A stretch of 64,000 nt of DNA. Source: Nitrospira defluvii (GTDB taxonomy: Bacteria; Nitrospirota; Nitrospiria; Nitrospirales; Nitrospiraceae). The stretch covers positions 3,557,501 to 3,621,500 of the forward strand of contig FP929003.1 in the NCBI GenBank assembly GCA_000196815.1, written 5' to 3'. A model generated the notes under the pieces. The model saw nothing but the letters and a program-made list of their open reading frames with translations, did not search any database and was not told the origin of the DNA. The stretch's first letter is position 1. Every line of letters starts with the position of its first letter. The translations under genes and the position numbers were made by a program. Shown here in pieces: positions 25,979 through 33,937 of this stretch.

Positions 25979-26088
25979 CAGGCTGCTCAGAAAGGCCGTA
26001 GCACGTGAAGAGGCGAATCGTGCTCGTGCCCTACGGTGAGCCTCGGCGCGATGCGAGAACGCCGCTGGCGGACTTTCTCAACAGCCTG
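25979..26088. repeat. Interspersed inverted repeat, copy 2
   Basis: 110 bp. The outer arms CAGGCTGCTCAGAAAG (25979-25994) and CTTTCTCAACAGCCTG (26073-26088) are inverted with two mismatches. The interior carries GAAGAGGCGAATCGTGC, CCTACGGTGAGCCTC and GCGAGAACGCCGCTGGCGGACTT, shared with copies 3 and 4. It ends 14 bp before the ATG of the SDR gene, so it forms its 5' leader. Confidence 0.85.
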
Positions 26089-26102
26089 TTCACGGAGTCC
26101 CT

Positions 26103-26837
26103 ATGACGCAGAAAGTTGCCCTCATCACCGGCGGCGCCAAGGGAATCGGCCGCGCCATCGCGTTGGATCTCGCCGCACAACAGTGGTCCGTGGCTATCTG
26201 CTACCGCACCAGCAACGCTGCCGCAGATGAAACCAGCGCGGCCATCACGGCACTCGGCGGGCAAGCCTTGGCGGTGCAATGCGACGTGTCCGACCCGCAG
26301 GCCGCCGGCGACTTGGTCTCCCGGGTCGAAAGCCGGTGGGGGAGGATCGACGCACTGATCAACGGCGCCGGCCCCTATCACCGCGTCAATCTCTTCGACG
26401 AGACGCCGGCGGGCTGGCGTGAAATGTTCGAGGGTAACTTACACCCGATCTTTTATCTTGGGCAGGCAGTCGCACCGGGGATGAAGGCACGGAAGCAAGG
26501 ACGCATCATCAACTTCAGCATGGCCAATGCGGACCAGATGGTGGCCCAGCCCGAGGTGACGGGGCACTATATCGCCAAAGCCGGCGTGTTAATTCTTACC
26601 AGGACACTGGCGAAACTGCTCGCCCCCTACGGCATTACCGTCAACGCCATCTCTCCGGGTTTTATCGATTCAGGCAGCGCGCCGCCGGAGGAATTGGCCG
26701 GTGTGGTCAAACGAATTCCCGCCGGATACATCGGGAGCGTGGGCGATACGGTCGCGGCCGTGCGATACTTGCTCAGCGAGGAGGCGCGCTACGTCAACGG
26801 CGCCAATCTGCACCTCAGCGGCGCATGGGGCATTTAA
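26103..26837 (+). CDS. SDR-family oxidoreductase (FabG-like)
   Basis: A 244-aa short-chain dehydrogenase. The coenzyme site GGAKGIGR spans 10-17, NGAG is at 87-90, the catalytic serine is Ser139 (INFSMAN), and YIAKA gives Tyr156 and Lys160. After the tyrosine comes NAISPGFIDS. The active-site segment is like FabG but the catalytic loop differs from fatty-acid-synthesis FabG, so the substrate is uncertain. Its leader is repeat copy 2. It stops 12 bp before the stop of the convergent HAD-UbiA gene. Confidence 0.88.
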   Translation: MTQKVALITGGAKGIGRAIALDLAAQQWSVAICYRTSNAAADETSAAITALGGQALAVQCDVSDPQAAGDLVSRVESRWGRIDALINGAGPYHRVNLFDETPAGWREMFEGNLHPIFYLGQAVAPGMKARKQGRIINFSMANADQMVAQPEVTGHYIAKAGVLILTRTLAKLLAPYGITVNAISPGFIDSGSAPPEELAGVVKRIPAGYIGSVGDTVAAVRYLLSEEARYVNGANLHLSGAWGI

Positions 26838-26849
26838 TGAGGCGCATAC

Positions 26850-28286
26850 TCACGTGGCCAAGAAGAGAATGGCTCCGATGATCGCCGCCATGAGATAACT
26901 TTTTGAATCCTTGACCGCGAACACCACCGGATCGTCGTCCATTCGATTCCGGTAGGCCAGCATCCAGACTCGACTGATCCAGTACAGCATCACCGGACAG
27001 ACCAGCCACAATACGTCCGCATGGGTGTACAGCAGCAGCACTTCTTTACTGCTGATGTAGAGCGCCAGGACCAGCACCGCCAGCAACCCACTCGCCGTGC
27101 CGATACTCGAGATATGCTCGAGATCCGTCACCCAGTACCCTCGCCCGTGTAGCTCCTTGCCTTCGGCCTCACCCGTGAGCCGCAATTCGGTAAACCGTTT
27201 CACCAAAGCCAGACTCAGGAAGAGAAACAACGAGAACGTCAGCAGCCAATGGGAGGGAGCCACCCCCGTCGCAGCCCCGCCTCCGTATACCCGCACGGTG
27301 TAGAGTTGGGCCAACACAATCACATCCAGCAGCACGAACTGTTTCAGATAGAACGAATACCCCGTCGTCAGAACCAGGTAGCCGGCCAGCACGAACAGAA
27401 ATGGCGAGGGCAGCGCCAACGCCAGCACAAGCCCTCCCACAAGACACCCTGCAGCCAAGAGGAGCCCGAACGGAATCGAGAGGCTGCCGGACGCAAAGGG
27501 ACGGTATTTTTTCCGTGGATGCCGGCGGTCGGACGCGAGGTCGAGACAGTCATTGACGATATAGACGGCAGAGGCGGAAAAACTGAATGACAGGAATGCC
27601 AGGGTGGCCTGCAGCATCAGGGCTCGGTTGGTGATTTGATGCGAGGCGACCACCGGGATAAACACCAGCACATTCTTCGCCCACTGATGCACGCGCAAGG
27701 CCTTGGCCACCTGCTTCAGCCATGTCACCCGCTCGCTGAACACGCGACTCACCGGGGTCAGCGTTTGCGCGCGACTCACCAATCCGGCAGCGGCATTGAC
27801 GACGATTGCTTCGTTAGCCTCGGCCCACACCGGTAAATCGGCGGTCGAATTTCCCGCATAGGCAAATCGGCGAGCCCCGTATCGCTCAACCAGCAGGGCA
27901 ACCTTGCGGGCGCCCTTGAGGTTGGTCGAGGCATCGCTCCCGAACACCCGCTCATCGAACAGCCCGAGATGAGCCGCCACGGCGCGGGCAAAACTCTCAT
28001 GACTGGCTGTGGCCAGCACCAGCTCACGGCCGGACCGGCGTTCGTTGGAGAGAAACTCGACCAGAGCCTGGTCATACGGGAGCGTGCTGGCATCGAGTGT
28101 CACCCGGCGGGCAATTTCATGCTTGAAAGAGGCTTTGCCCTTCAGCAGCCAGAAGGGAAGCCGAAAGACCGAGAGCGGACTCTGCTTCAGCAGCGCCAAC
28201 AGCGATTCCCAGAGCAGATCGGTCCTGATGAGCGTGCCATCAAGATCGACACACAGGGGGCTTTTGGGTTGGAAATCTTCACTCAT
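26850..28286 (-). CDS. HAD phosphatase-UbiA prenyltransferase fusion
   Basis: A 478-aa fusion. Residues about 1-190 form a HAD phosphatase with VDLDGTLIR (nucleophile Asp14, general acid Asp16), VLATASH and YAGNSTADLPVW. Residues about 200-478 are a UbiA-type membrane prenyltransferase with NDCLDLASDRRHPRKKYRPFASG and several TM helices. Such fusions are known as decaprenyl-phosphate phosphoribosyltransferase-like proteins, which attach phosphoribose to polyprenyl phosphate and dephosphorylate it. Whether that is the role here is inferred. The start used is the ATG at 28286; an upstream ATG at 28358 exists. Confidence 0.88.
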   Translation of the reverse strand: MSEDFQPKSPLCVDLDGTLIRTDLLWESLLALLKQSPLSVFRLPFWLLKGKASFKHEIARRVTLDASTLPYDQALVEFLSNERRSGRELVLATASHESFARAVAAHLGLFDERVFGSDASTNLKGARKVALLVERYGARRFAYAGNSTADLPVWAEANEAIVVNAAAGLVSRAQTLTPVSRVFSERVTWLKQVAKALRVHQWAKNVLVFIPVVASHQITNRALMLQATLAFLSFSFSASAVYIVNDCLDLASDRRHPRKKYRPFASGSLSIPFGLLLAAGCLVGGLVLALALPSPFLFVLAGYLVLTTGYSFYLKQFVLLDVIVLAQLYTVRVYGGGAATGVAPSHWLLTFSLFLFLSLALVKRFTELRLTGEAEGKELHGRGYWVTDLEHISSIGTASGLLAVLVLALYISSKEVLLLYTHADVLWLVCPVMLYWISRVWMLAYRNRMDDDPVVFAVKDSKSYLMAAIIGAILFLAT

Positions 28287-28360
28287 GACACGCAGGAGGG
28301 ATTGTATCGGCACGGGTGAATCCTGGCAAGCAGATACGACGAACTTGGAGGAACTCAAGA

Positions 28361-28400
28361 GCTCGTGCGTGGGCGGGGATCGAACCGACTGCCCGTGAAG
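28361..28400 (-). other. tRNA 3'-end-like fragment (weak)
   Basis: On the minus strand the gap between grxD and the HAD-UbiA gene contains GGTTCGATCCCCGCCCAC, which looks like a tRNA T-loop and 3' acceptor strand. The T stem does not pair (GTCGG against CCCGC) and no anticodon arm or 5' acceptor half was seen upstream. It may be an attachment-site relic of a tRNA or chance. Confidence 0.2.
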
Positions 28401-28442
28401 GCCGGTACGGATCGGAGTGAAGAGCAGACGCCGGCTCGGCGC

Positions 28443-28769
28443 TTATTCAGCTCCGAACGCCTTCTTGAGCAAGGGCATCACTTCACCCTTGGCTTCCATA
28501 GGGTCCAGAATATCCGTGTCGCCGTAAAACTGCCCGTCGATGAAGACCTTCGGTAAGGTCGGCCAGTTCGTCAATTTGGTCAACGCCTCGCGTTTGGCCG
28601 GCTGGGACAGCACGTCGATCAGTTCGTAGGGATAGCCGTATTTTTCGAAAAAGTGCATGGTCTCCCTCGTAAACCCGCACATCGGCATGGCTTTCGTGCC
28701 CTTGCCGTAGATCAAAATCTTGTTCGCTTTGATTTCTTGTTGAATTTCGTCTTCGATCGGGTCAGCCAT
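28443..28769 (-). CDS. grxD: Monothiol glutaredoxin (Grx4/GrxD family)
   Basis: A 108-aa monothiol glutaredoxin that carries [2Fe-2S] clusters. The active-site motif is CGFT (Cys31) with the usual CGFS serine replaced by threonine. It has KGTKAMPM before the cysteine and WPTLPKVFIDGQFYGDTDIL after it. GAGGAGGGACAG precedes the ATG. It is 11 bp downstream of bolA. Grx4-BolA pairs form cluster-bridged heterodimers that act in Fe-S trafficking. Confidence 0.95.
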   Translation of the reverse strand: MADPIEDEIQQEIKANKILIYGKGTKAMPMCGFTRETMHFFEKYGYPYELIDVLSQPAKREALTKLTNWPTLPKVFIDGQFYGDTDILDPMEAKGEVMPLLKKAFGAE

Positions 28770-28780
28770 CTGTCCCTCCT

Positions 28781-29026
28781 CTATGTGTTCACTTCTTCCG
28801 GTGTCTTGGCTGTAATCTCCAGAGCATGGATACGTCCGTCTTTCATCGGAGCGGCCAGGGCCTGGTAGACCAATCGATGTCGGTCCAGAAGATTCTTGCC
28901 GAGAAATCCGCCCGAGGTCACCCGCACGATCAAATGGTCCTGCGTGCCGGTCTTATCGATCACGGTCACGTCAGCATCAGGAAATACCTGACGAATGAAT
29001 GCGGTCACAGCGTCTGCGGTAATCAT
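28781..29026 (-). CDS. bolA: BolA family protein
   Basis: An 81-aa BolA/IbaG-type protein with FPDADVTVIDKTGTQDHLIVRVTS and a C-terminal AAPMKDGRIHALEITAKTPEE. The conserved histidine in RVTSGGFLGKNLLDRHRLVYQAL and one in HALEI are the expected cluster ligands when paired with monothiol glutaredoxin. It is followed by grxD on the same strand after 11 bp, so both are likely made together. The frame is open further upstream to 29143 but only the ATG at 29026 gives a normal family length. Confidence 0.92.
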   Translation of the reverse strand: MITADAVTAFIRQVFPDADVTVIDKTGTQDHLIVRVTSGGFLGKNLLDRHRLVYQALAAPMKDGRIHALEITAKTPEEVNT

Positions 29027-29205
29027 CGTTCTGGAGAATAACGCATACAGGAAGCCGAAGGCAATCTGAACCACGGACATTTCATCGCTGAGCAGGACAA
29101 CCTGCGTGTCGAACGCATGGATATTTGATGGACAGCCCGCCACACTGCGCTATTGCGTCAATCTATCCGGACCTCGCATTCACCCAGGATGAAAGAAGAA
29201 GATTC

Positions 29206-29568
29206 ATGGTCCAGCCACATTCACGTCGCCCCCGTCGTCTGTCACGGATCACTCTGTGCGTCGTACTGCTTGTTCTTGGATGCCAGTCGGCCCTGTCCGT
29301 GCGAACAGCCGCAGCCGCAGGCTCCGGGTCGGAAGCCATTCAAGGTTTGGGAAGTTACTTCCTGACACTGCCGTATGGCGGCATCAAAATGGCCGTCGCC
29401 GTACTCGGCGCGGTCGCCGGAGGAATGGGGTTTATCTTCACCGGCGGGGACAAAGTGACCGCTGAAAAAATCTGGAGCCCGGCCCTGGGCGGCGAATATG
29501 TCGTGACACCTGCACATCTCCGGGGCGAGAAGGACTTACATTTCTTCGGCAACACCCCGTCTAAGTAG
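29206..29568 (+). CDS. Small lipoprotein, putative
   Basis: A 120-aa exported protein. The N-terminus is basic (RRPRRLSR) followed by LCVVLLVLGCQ, a likely lipobox with Cys26. A second hydrophobic stretch (about 55-78, Gly-rich, AVAVLGAVAGGMGFIFTGG) may be a membrane anchor. The C-terminus ends in HLRGEKDLHFFGNTPSK. The ATG at 29206 lies after GAAGAAG. A strong terminator follows at 29672. No family was recognised. Confidence 0.65.
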   Translation: MVQPHSRRPRRLSRITLCVVLLVLGCQSALSVRTAAAAGSGSEAIQGLGSYFLTLPYGGIKMAVAVLGAVAGGMGFIFTGGDKVTAEKIWSPALGGEYVVTPAHLRGEKDLHFFGNTPSK

Positions 29569-29671
29569 CCCCTCCTTTTAGGAGCCGGTCTCGACCGGTC
29601 CACTCCACAGCCACGGCCTGCTGAACCGTTCCAATTCCAAATCTGATCGACGAGCCGGTGGTGCATTTCAC

Positions 29672-29702
29672 CCGGCCTGGTGGATCCCAACCACCAGGCC
29701 GG
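29672..29702 (+). terminator. Terminator hairpin after the lipoprotein gene
   Basis: CCGGCCTGGTGG (29672-29683) is perfectly complementary to CCACCAGGCCGG (29691-29702) with a 7-nt loop. This gives a 12-bp GC-rich stem followed by a modest T-rich run (ACTTACTTTTCC). It separates the lipoprotein from the signalling cassette. Confidence 0.6.
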
Positions 29703-29765
29703 ACCTCCGCCTCACTTACTTTTCCTAACGTACTGAAATCACAGTCTTCTTCAGACTTCCTTCAC

Positions 29766-29781
29766 TGGCATGTGTGTTGCT
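29766..29781 (+). promoter_or_regulatory. Sigma-54 (RpoN)-type promoter for the signalling cassette
   Basis: TGGCATGTGTGTTGCT matches the -24/-12 consensus TGGCACG-N4-TTGCW in every key position except C-to-T at position 6. The GG and GC doublets are exactly 10 bp apart. It is 64 bp upstream of the response-regulator ATG. No enhancer site was identified. A RpoN-dependent start is predicted for the four-gene cassette. Confidence 0.55.
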
Positions 29782-29844
29782 GTAACTAAACAGCAAGGAC
29801 GACAGACGGCATCAACAAACGACACAACCACCAAGGAGGGGATC

Positions 29845-30279
29845 ATGGGAGAATTTAAATCGGGCTTCTTCATGAGCGAGTCTGCTTGCAACGGTCGTGT
29901 GCTGGTGGTCGACGATGAACCGGACATCCGCAAAGTCGTTCGCATGACCTTGCAGAAGGCCGGGTACGAGGTCATCGAGGCGGAGAACGGGGAAAAGGCT
30001 ATCGAGGCCATCAACACCGGAGAAAACCGGCTGCTGCTGGACGTGCTCATCTGCGACATCCGCATGCCGAAGATCAATGGAGTTGAGGCCATTGCCTACT
30101 TTCAACAGGAATGGCCACGGGTGCCGATCATTGTCCTGACCGGCTTCCCCGACACCGACATGGCGACCTCGTTCCTACGAAGCGGCGTGGTCGACTATCT
30201 GGTCAAACCGGTCGAAGGGGAAAAGCTCCGCACGGCCGTGGCCAGGGCGATGGAACAGCGGGAACTTGCCCAGCTGTAG
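29845..30279 (+). CDS. Single-domain response regulator
   Basis: A 144-aa CheY-like receiver with no output domain. Acidic pocket Asp23/Asp24, phosphoacceptor Asp71 (LICDIRMPKING), switch threonine in IIVLTGF and lysine in LVKPVEG. The 15-residue N-terminal leader before the fold is unusual. AAGGAGG lies 6 bases before the ATG. The gene opens a cassette with two histidine kinases and a haem-type sensor. It may relay phosphate to a partner or act by protein contact. Confidence 0.93.
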   Translation: MGEFKSGFFMSESACNGRVLVVDDEPDIRKVVRMTLQKAGYEVIEAENGEKAIEAINTGENRLLLDVLICDIRMPKINGVEAIAYFQQEWPRVPIIVLTGFPDTDMATSFLRSGVVDYLVKPVEGEKLRTAVARAMEQRELAQL

Positions 30280-30316
30280 CGTCACCCATCCCGACCGGCA
30301 ACGCCACACCCTCCAC

Positions 30317-30345
30317 GTCGGGGAGGTCTCCCAGACCTCTCCGAC
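30317..30345 (+). other. Strong hairpin between the response regulator and the Rossmann-kinase gene
   Basis: GTCGGGGAGGTCT (30317-30329) pairs with AGACCTCTCCGAC (30333-30345) with one G-U and a 3-nt CCC loop, giving a 13-bp stem. It is 38 bp after the regulator stop codon and 65 bp before the next start. It lacks a T tract, so it is more likely an mRNA-processing, stability or attenuation element than a full terminator. Confidence 0.5.
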
Positions 30346-30410
30346 GACAAGGTGCGAGTCAGTAAGACTCACTGCCGGACGGACCTCGCAACACACCACG
30401 GAATACGACC

Positions 30411-31460
30411 ATGAAACTCTGCTCGACGAGAATCGCCATCATCGGTGCCGGAAAAGGCGGCACCGCCCTCCTGGACCTCCTCCATCAGATCCCGGATGTG
30501 GAGATCGTCGGCATCGCGGACAGGGATCCGACGGCTCCGGGACTCACGCGGGCCCGAGACCTGAATGTGCTGGTCGCGGAACGGGTAGAGAACCTCATCC
30601 AGAATCATGGGGTGAACCTGATCATGGATGTGACGGGCGACCCATCCATGGAACCGCTCATCCACACCCTGAAGCGTCCCGGCGCCGAGGTCCTGAGCGG
30701 AGCCGCCACCAGACTCCTCTGGAAACTCGTCCAACATCAGTCGAAATTGGAAGCCGAATTGTTCCAGGCGGACAAACTCGCCGGGCTGGGCTCTTTCGCG
30801 GCCGGCATCGCGCACGACATCAACAATCCGCTGCAGTTGATTCTCGGACTGGCCGAAAACCTGGAAGAAGAGCAGGACCTCGCGGTCGTCCACGAGCAGG
30901 CTCGCGACATCACGCAGGCGGTCAAACGCACCAGCGCAATCTGTCGCGATCTGACCCGCTACGCCAGACGCAACGGCGCCGGCGAAGAGGTCATGGTCAA
31001 CCTCAATACCAAGCTGGATGAAGCGCTGAGAATCGCCCGCTATGCCGTGACGCTGCAAGACGTCACCGTCGTCAAACGCTATGCGGAAGAAGCCAGCGTG
31101 ATGGGCAATCCAGACGAACTCCTTCATGTCTTCGTCAACCTGATCACGAACGCCGTCCAAGCCATCACCGATCACGGCACATTGACGCTCCAAACCACGG
31201 TCGGGCCGGACGGACTGGTCAGCGCCTCGGTCAGCGATACGGGGTGCGGCATCCCCAAGGAAGCCTTGTCGAAAATTTTTGAACCGCTGTACACCACCAA
31301 ACCCCCCGGGAAAGGCACGGGGTTGGGGTTGTACAATGTGATGTCGGTGATCTCGAAAATGGACGGTCACATTTGCGTCGAAAGCGACGTGGGCGTGGGC
31401 ACGACCTTCCGCATCGAATTTCCACAGGTGCAGCCGACCATATCATGCGCGCCACTATGA
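30411..31460 (+). CDS. Histidine kinase with N-terminal Rossmann-fold domain
   Basis: A 349-aa soluble kinase. Residues 1-105 look like a dinucleotide-binding domain: IAIIGAGKGGTALLDLL (GxGxxG, 12-17), VGIADRDP at strand 2, and DVTGDPS, as in homoserine-dehydrogenase or ACDSA-like Rossmann folds. Residues about 115-349 form HisKA with phosphoacceptor His135 (GIAHDINNPLQ), and HATPase with NLITNAVQAI, DTGCGIP and GKGTGLGLYNV. No transmembrane helix or PAS was seen. The fold could read NAD(H) or an acyl ligand. The stop overlaps the next start (ATGA). Confidence 0.9.
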   Translation: MKLCSTRIAIIGAGKGGTALLDLLHQIPDVEIVGIADRDPTAPGLTRARDLNVLVAERVENLIQNHGVNLIMDVTGDPSMEPLIHTLKRPGAEVLSGAATRLLWKLVQHQSKLEAELFQADKLAGLGSFAAGIAHDINNPLQLILGLAENLEEEQDLAVVHEQARDITQAVKRTSAICRDLTRYARRNGAGEEVMVNLNTKLDEALRIARYAVTLQDVTVVKRYAEEASVMGNPDELLHVFVNLITNAVQAITDHGTLTLQTTVGPDGLVSASVSDTGCGIPKEALSKIFEPLYTTKPPGKGTGLGLYNVMSVISKMDGHICVESDVGVGTTFRIEFPQVQPTISCAPL

Positions 31461-33937
31461 CGAATCCATCGGGCTCCTTCTCGAACGCCCTCGGGTGGGG
31501 CCTGAAACGCAAGCTCATCGTATCCATGCTGATGGTCGGTGTGGTTCCCCTCCTGCTCGGCCTCAGCCTGGCCTTCCTGCAAGGCTCGAAGGAAATCCAG
31601 GTCGTCAGCGGGGAAAGCTTCCAGGCGCTGGCCACGGAGGCAGCCCGCAAATTGGACCTGCTCGTGGCGGAAGAGGTGGCCAGGACCTCCCGCATTGCGG
31701 TCCACCCGGATATCGTGCGTGCGCTGGAACACCGTCGCGACGCGCTCCATACCTCCGATCAAAACGCTGCGCTGCCGACTCTCGTACAACAACGGGCCCG
31801 CTGGGCGGCAAAAGACCCGGCTGCAGTCAAAGCGATCACGGGAAATTCCACCGCCCTTCTTTTGCAGAGTTTTTATGCCGGCTCGCAGAGCGAACCGGAC
31901 CAGCTCCTGCCGCAGGTCGTGCGCGCCGCCACCAAGAAGCTGTTCATCACGGATGTGCAGGGAAACCTCTTTGCCGCCCTGACGACCAAACCCGGATTCT
32001 CCCATGCCGACAGTCCCTGGTGGAAAGGCTCGTACAACAGAGGAGTCGGCCAGCTCTACATCGAAGATCTTCACTTCGACGAACAGGCTAATGCCTATGT
32101 CTTCAGCATTTCCCTGCCGGTCATGGACAGCCTTCGGTATGAAGTGGTGGGCGTGGTCCACCGGGTCATCGATGCCAAGGAATTCTTCTCTCCCTCGACC
32201 CACCCCATCCGGTTCGGCAAGACCGGCCATGTGATGCTCATCGACAGCCGAGGCATGGTCCTCAGCTGCCCGATCCTGCCGACCGGTGTTCAACTCTCAG
32301 GCGCAACGCTGATCCCCCAGGTGACGGTGCGTCAACCCGGTTGGGTCACGGCCGACAGTGACGGCCACGGCGGCCAGGGCACCGCCATCATCGGCTTCGC
32401 GCCCCTCCCCGAAACCAGTCGGGCCACGAACGGCGCGCTGGAAAGCGGCGCCTGGCACACCTTCGTCTGGCAATCCTCCGACGAGCTGTTCGCCCCGATC
32501 CGGCACCTCATGATGTGGATGATGATTCTTGCCGGGATCGCGCTCGGCTTGCTCGCCACACTGGGGTATTTCGCCGCTAGCCGGATTGTGACGCCGGTCA
32601 GACGACTGCAGGAGGCCGCGCGCCTCATCGGGCGAGGAGAATTGCAGGAACCGATCCAGATTCACACGGGAGATGAACTGGAAGAGCTGGCGGTCGAATT
32701 CAACCGCATGAACACGCAACTCGAAGCCGCCTTTGCCGGATTGAGCACCCAGGTGGAAGAAAAAACACAGGAAGTGCAGTACCTCCAAAAATCGACGGAT
32801 CAGGTGCTCGACGCCGTCCCGACCCCGATCATCATGATCGACCAGCAAGGCCTCGTCCAGTATATGAACCGCGCGTCCCGGGACGCGCTCCAGACGCAAG
32901 AGCAAAATTGGTCCAGCCGCCCGCTGTTCGATCTGCTCCCGCTGGACGACGATCACCTCCAGACCCTGCGGCGAGACCTTAGGCTGGTCGAAGAAAACAA
33001 ACCGATCGCGCCACCCCGCCCGGACCAGGAGCCCGCCCTGAAAGAGGCGCGCGATCCGCTCAATCAAACCCTCAGCCAGGCGTCCCCCTCAACCCGACGG
33101 GAATTACGGATCGGCTCGCACCTGTACCACTATGAATGGTTTCCGCTGGAAAGTCGTAGCGGGGCAGGCAAACGCTTCGGCCTCGTGTTGCGTGATACCA
33201 CCGACGAAAGCCGGCTGCAGGACCAGCTGATCCAAGCTGAAAAATCAGGCAGCCTCGATGTGCTGACCGCCGGTATCGGCCACGAACTCAACAACCCGCT
33301 GTTTGGAATTCTGGGCCTCGGGGAGGCGATCCAGGAGGAAGCGGACCTGGCTCGCGCCAAGGGTTACGCGCAAGACATCGTCGGACACGGCCGAAAGATG
33401 GCGGCCATCATTCGGGACTTCACCGGAGTGGCGGCCCGTGAATCGAAAAGCCAACGTGTGCCGGTGGATGTGACCGCCCAATTGGAACAGGCCCTGGCCA
33501 TTGTACAGACCTCGCACGACTGCCTCGGGCTGAACGTCCAGAAACACTATGTGGCGGTGTCGCCGGTGACGGCGTTGCCCGACCAGCTTCGCCTGGCGTT
33601 TATCAACATCCTTACCAATGCCATTCAGGCCATGAGCGGGCGAGGCGACCTGTGGCTGACCACCGAAGAACAGGACGACCTGATTACGATCACGATACGG
33701 GACAACGGCCCCGGCATTCCCAAACACCATCTCGGCAAAGTCTTCGATCCGTTCTACACCACGAAGGGGCAGGGGGAAGGATCGGGACTCGGCCTCACCG
33801 TCGCGCAACGGCTGGTCAAGAAATTCGGCGGCGAGATTCGCTTGGAGAGTCCGGAAGGCCAGGGCACGACCTGTGTCATCACCCTGCCGGCGGACAAGGC
33901 CGGGGTACGAAAGGAGCAGCCATGCGTCTCATCCTGA
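31457..33937 (+). CDS. Cache-HAMP-PAS sensor histidine kinase
   Basis: An 826-aa membrane kinase. TM1 at 19-41 and TM2 at about 350-375 enclose a large periplasmic double-Cache domain. HAMP follows (RRLQEAARLIGRGELQEP), then PAS (about 440-560), HisKA with phosphoacceptor His608 (GIGHELNNPLFG), and HATPase with NILTNAIQAM and GSGLGLTVAQRL. No receiver is attached. The ATG overlaps the upstream stop by 4 bp. The 3' end overlaps the DUF3365 gene by 16 bp, so the three genes are tightly coupled. Confidence 0.93.
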   Translation: MTNPSGSFSNALGWGLKRKLIVSMLMVGVVPLLLGLSLAFLQGSKEIQVVSGESFQALATEAARKLDLLVAEEVARTSRIAVHPDIVRALEHRRDALHTSDQNAALPTLVQQRARWAAKDPAAVKAITGNSTALLLQSFYAGSQSEPDQLLPQVVRAATKKLFITDVQGNLFAALTTKPGFSHADSPWWKGSYNRGVGQLYIEDLHFDEQANAYVFSISLPVMDSLRYEVVGVVHRVIDAKEFFSPSTHPIRFGKTGHVMLIDSRGMVLSCPILPTGVQLSGATLIPQVTVRQPGWVTADSDGHGGQGTAIIGFAPLPETSRATNGALESGAWHTFVWQSSDELFAPIRHLMMWMMILAGIALGLLATLGYFAASRIVTPVRRLQEAARLIGRGELQEPIQIHTGDELEELAVEFNRMNTQLEAAFAGLSTQVEEKTQEVQYLQKSTDQVLDAVPTPIIMIDQQGLVQYMNRASRDALQTQEQNWSSRPLFDLLPLDDDHLQTLRRDLRLVEENKPIAPPRPDQEPALKEARDPLNQTLSQASPSTRRELRIGSHLYHYEWFPLESRSGAGKRFGLVLRDTTDESRLQDQLIQAEKSGSLDVLTAGIGHELNNPLFGILGLGEAIQEEADLARAKGYAQDIVGHGRKMAAIIRDFTGVAARESKSQRVPVDVTAQLEQALAIVQTSHDCLGLNVQKHYVAVSPVTALPDQLRLAFINILTNAIQAMSGRGDLWLTTEEQDDLITITIRDNGPGIPKHHLGKVFDPFYTTKGQGEGSGLGLTVAQRLVKKFGGEIRLESPEGQGTTCVITLPADKAGVRKEQPCVSS

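Noticed and set aside
28361-28400. tRNA-like 3' end on the minus strand
   Set aside because: Only a T-loop-like stretch is present; the T stem does not pair and no anticodon arm or 5' half was found. It is listed as a weak feature only.
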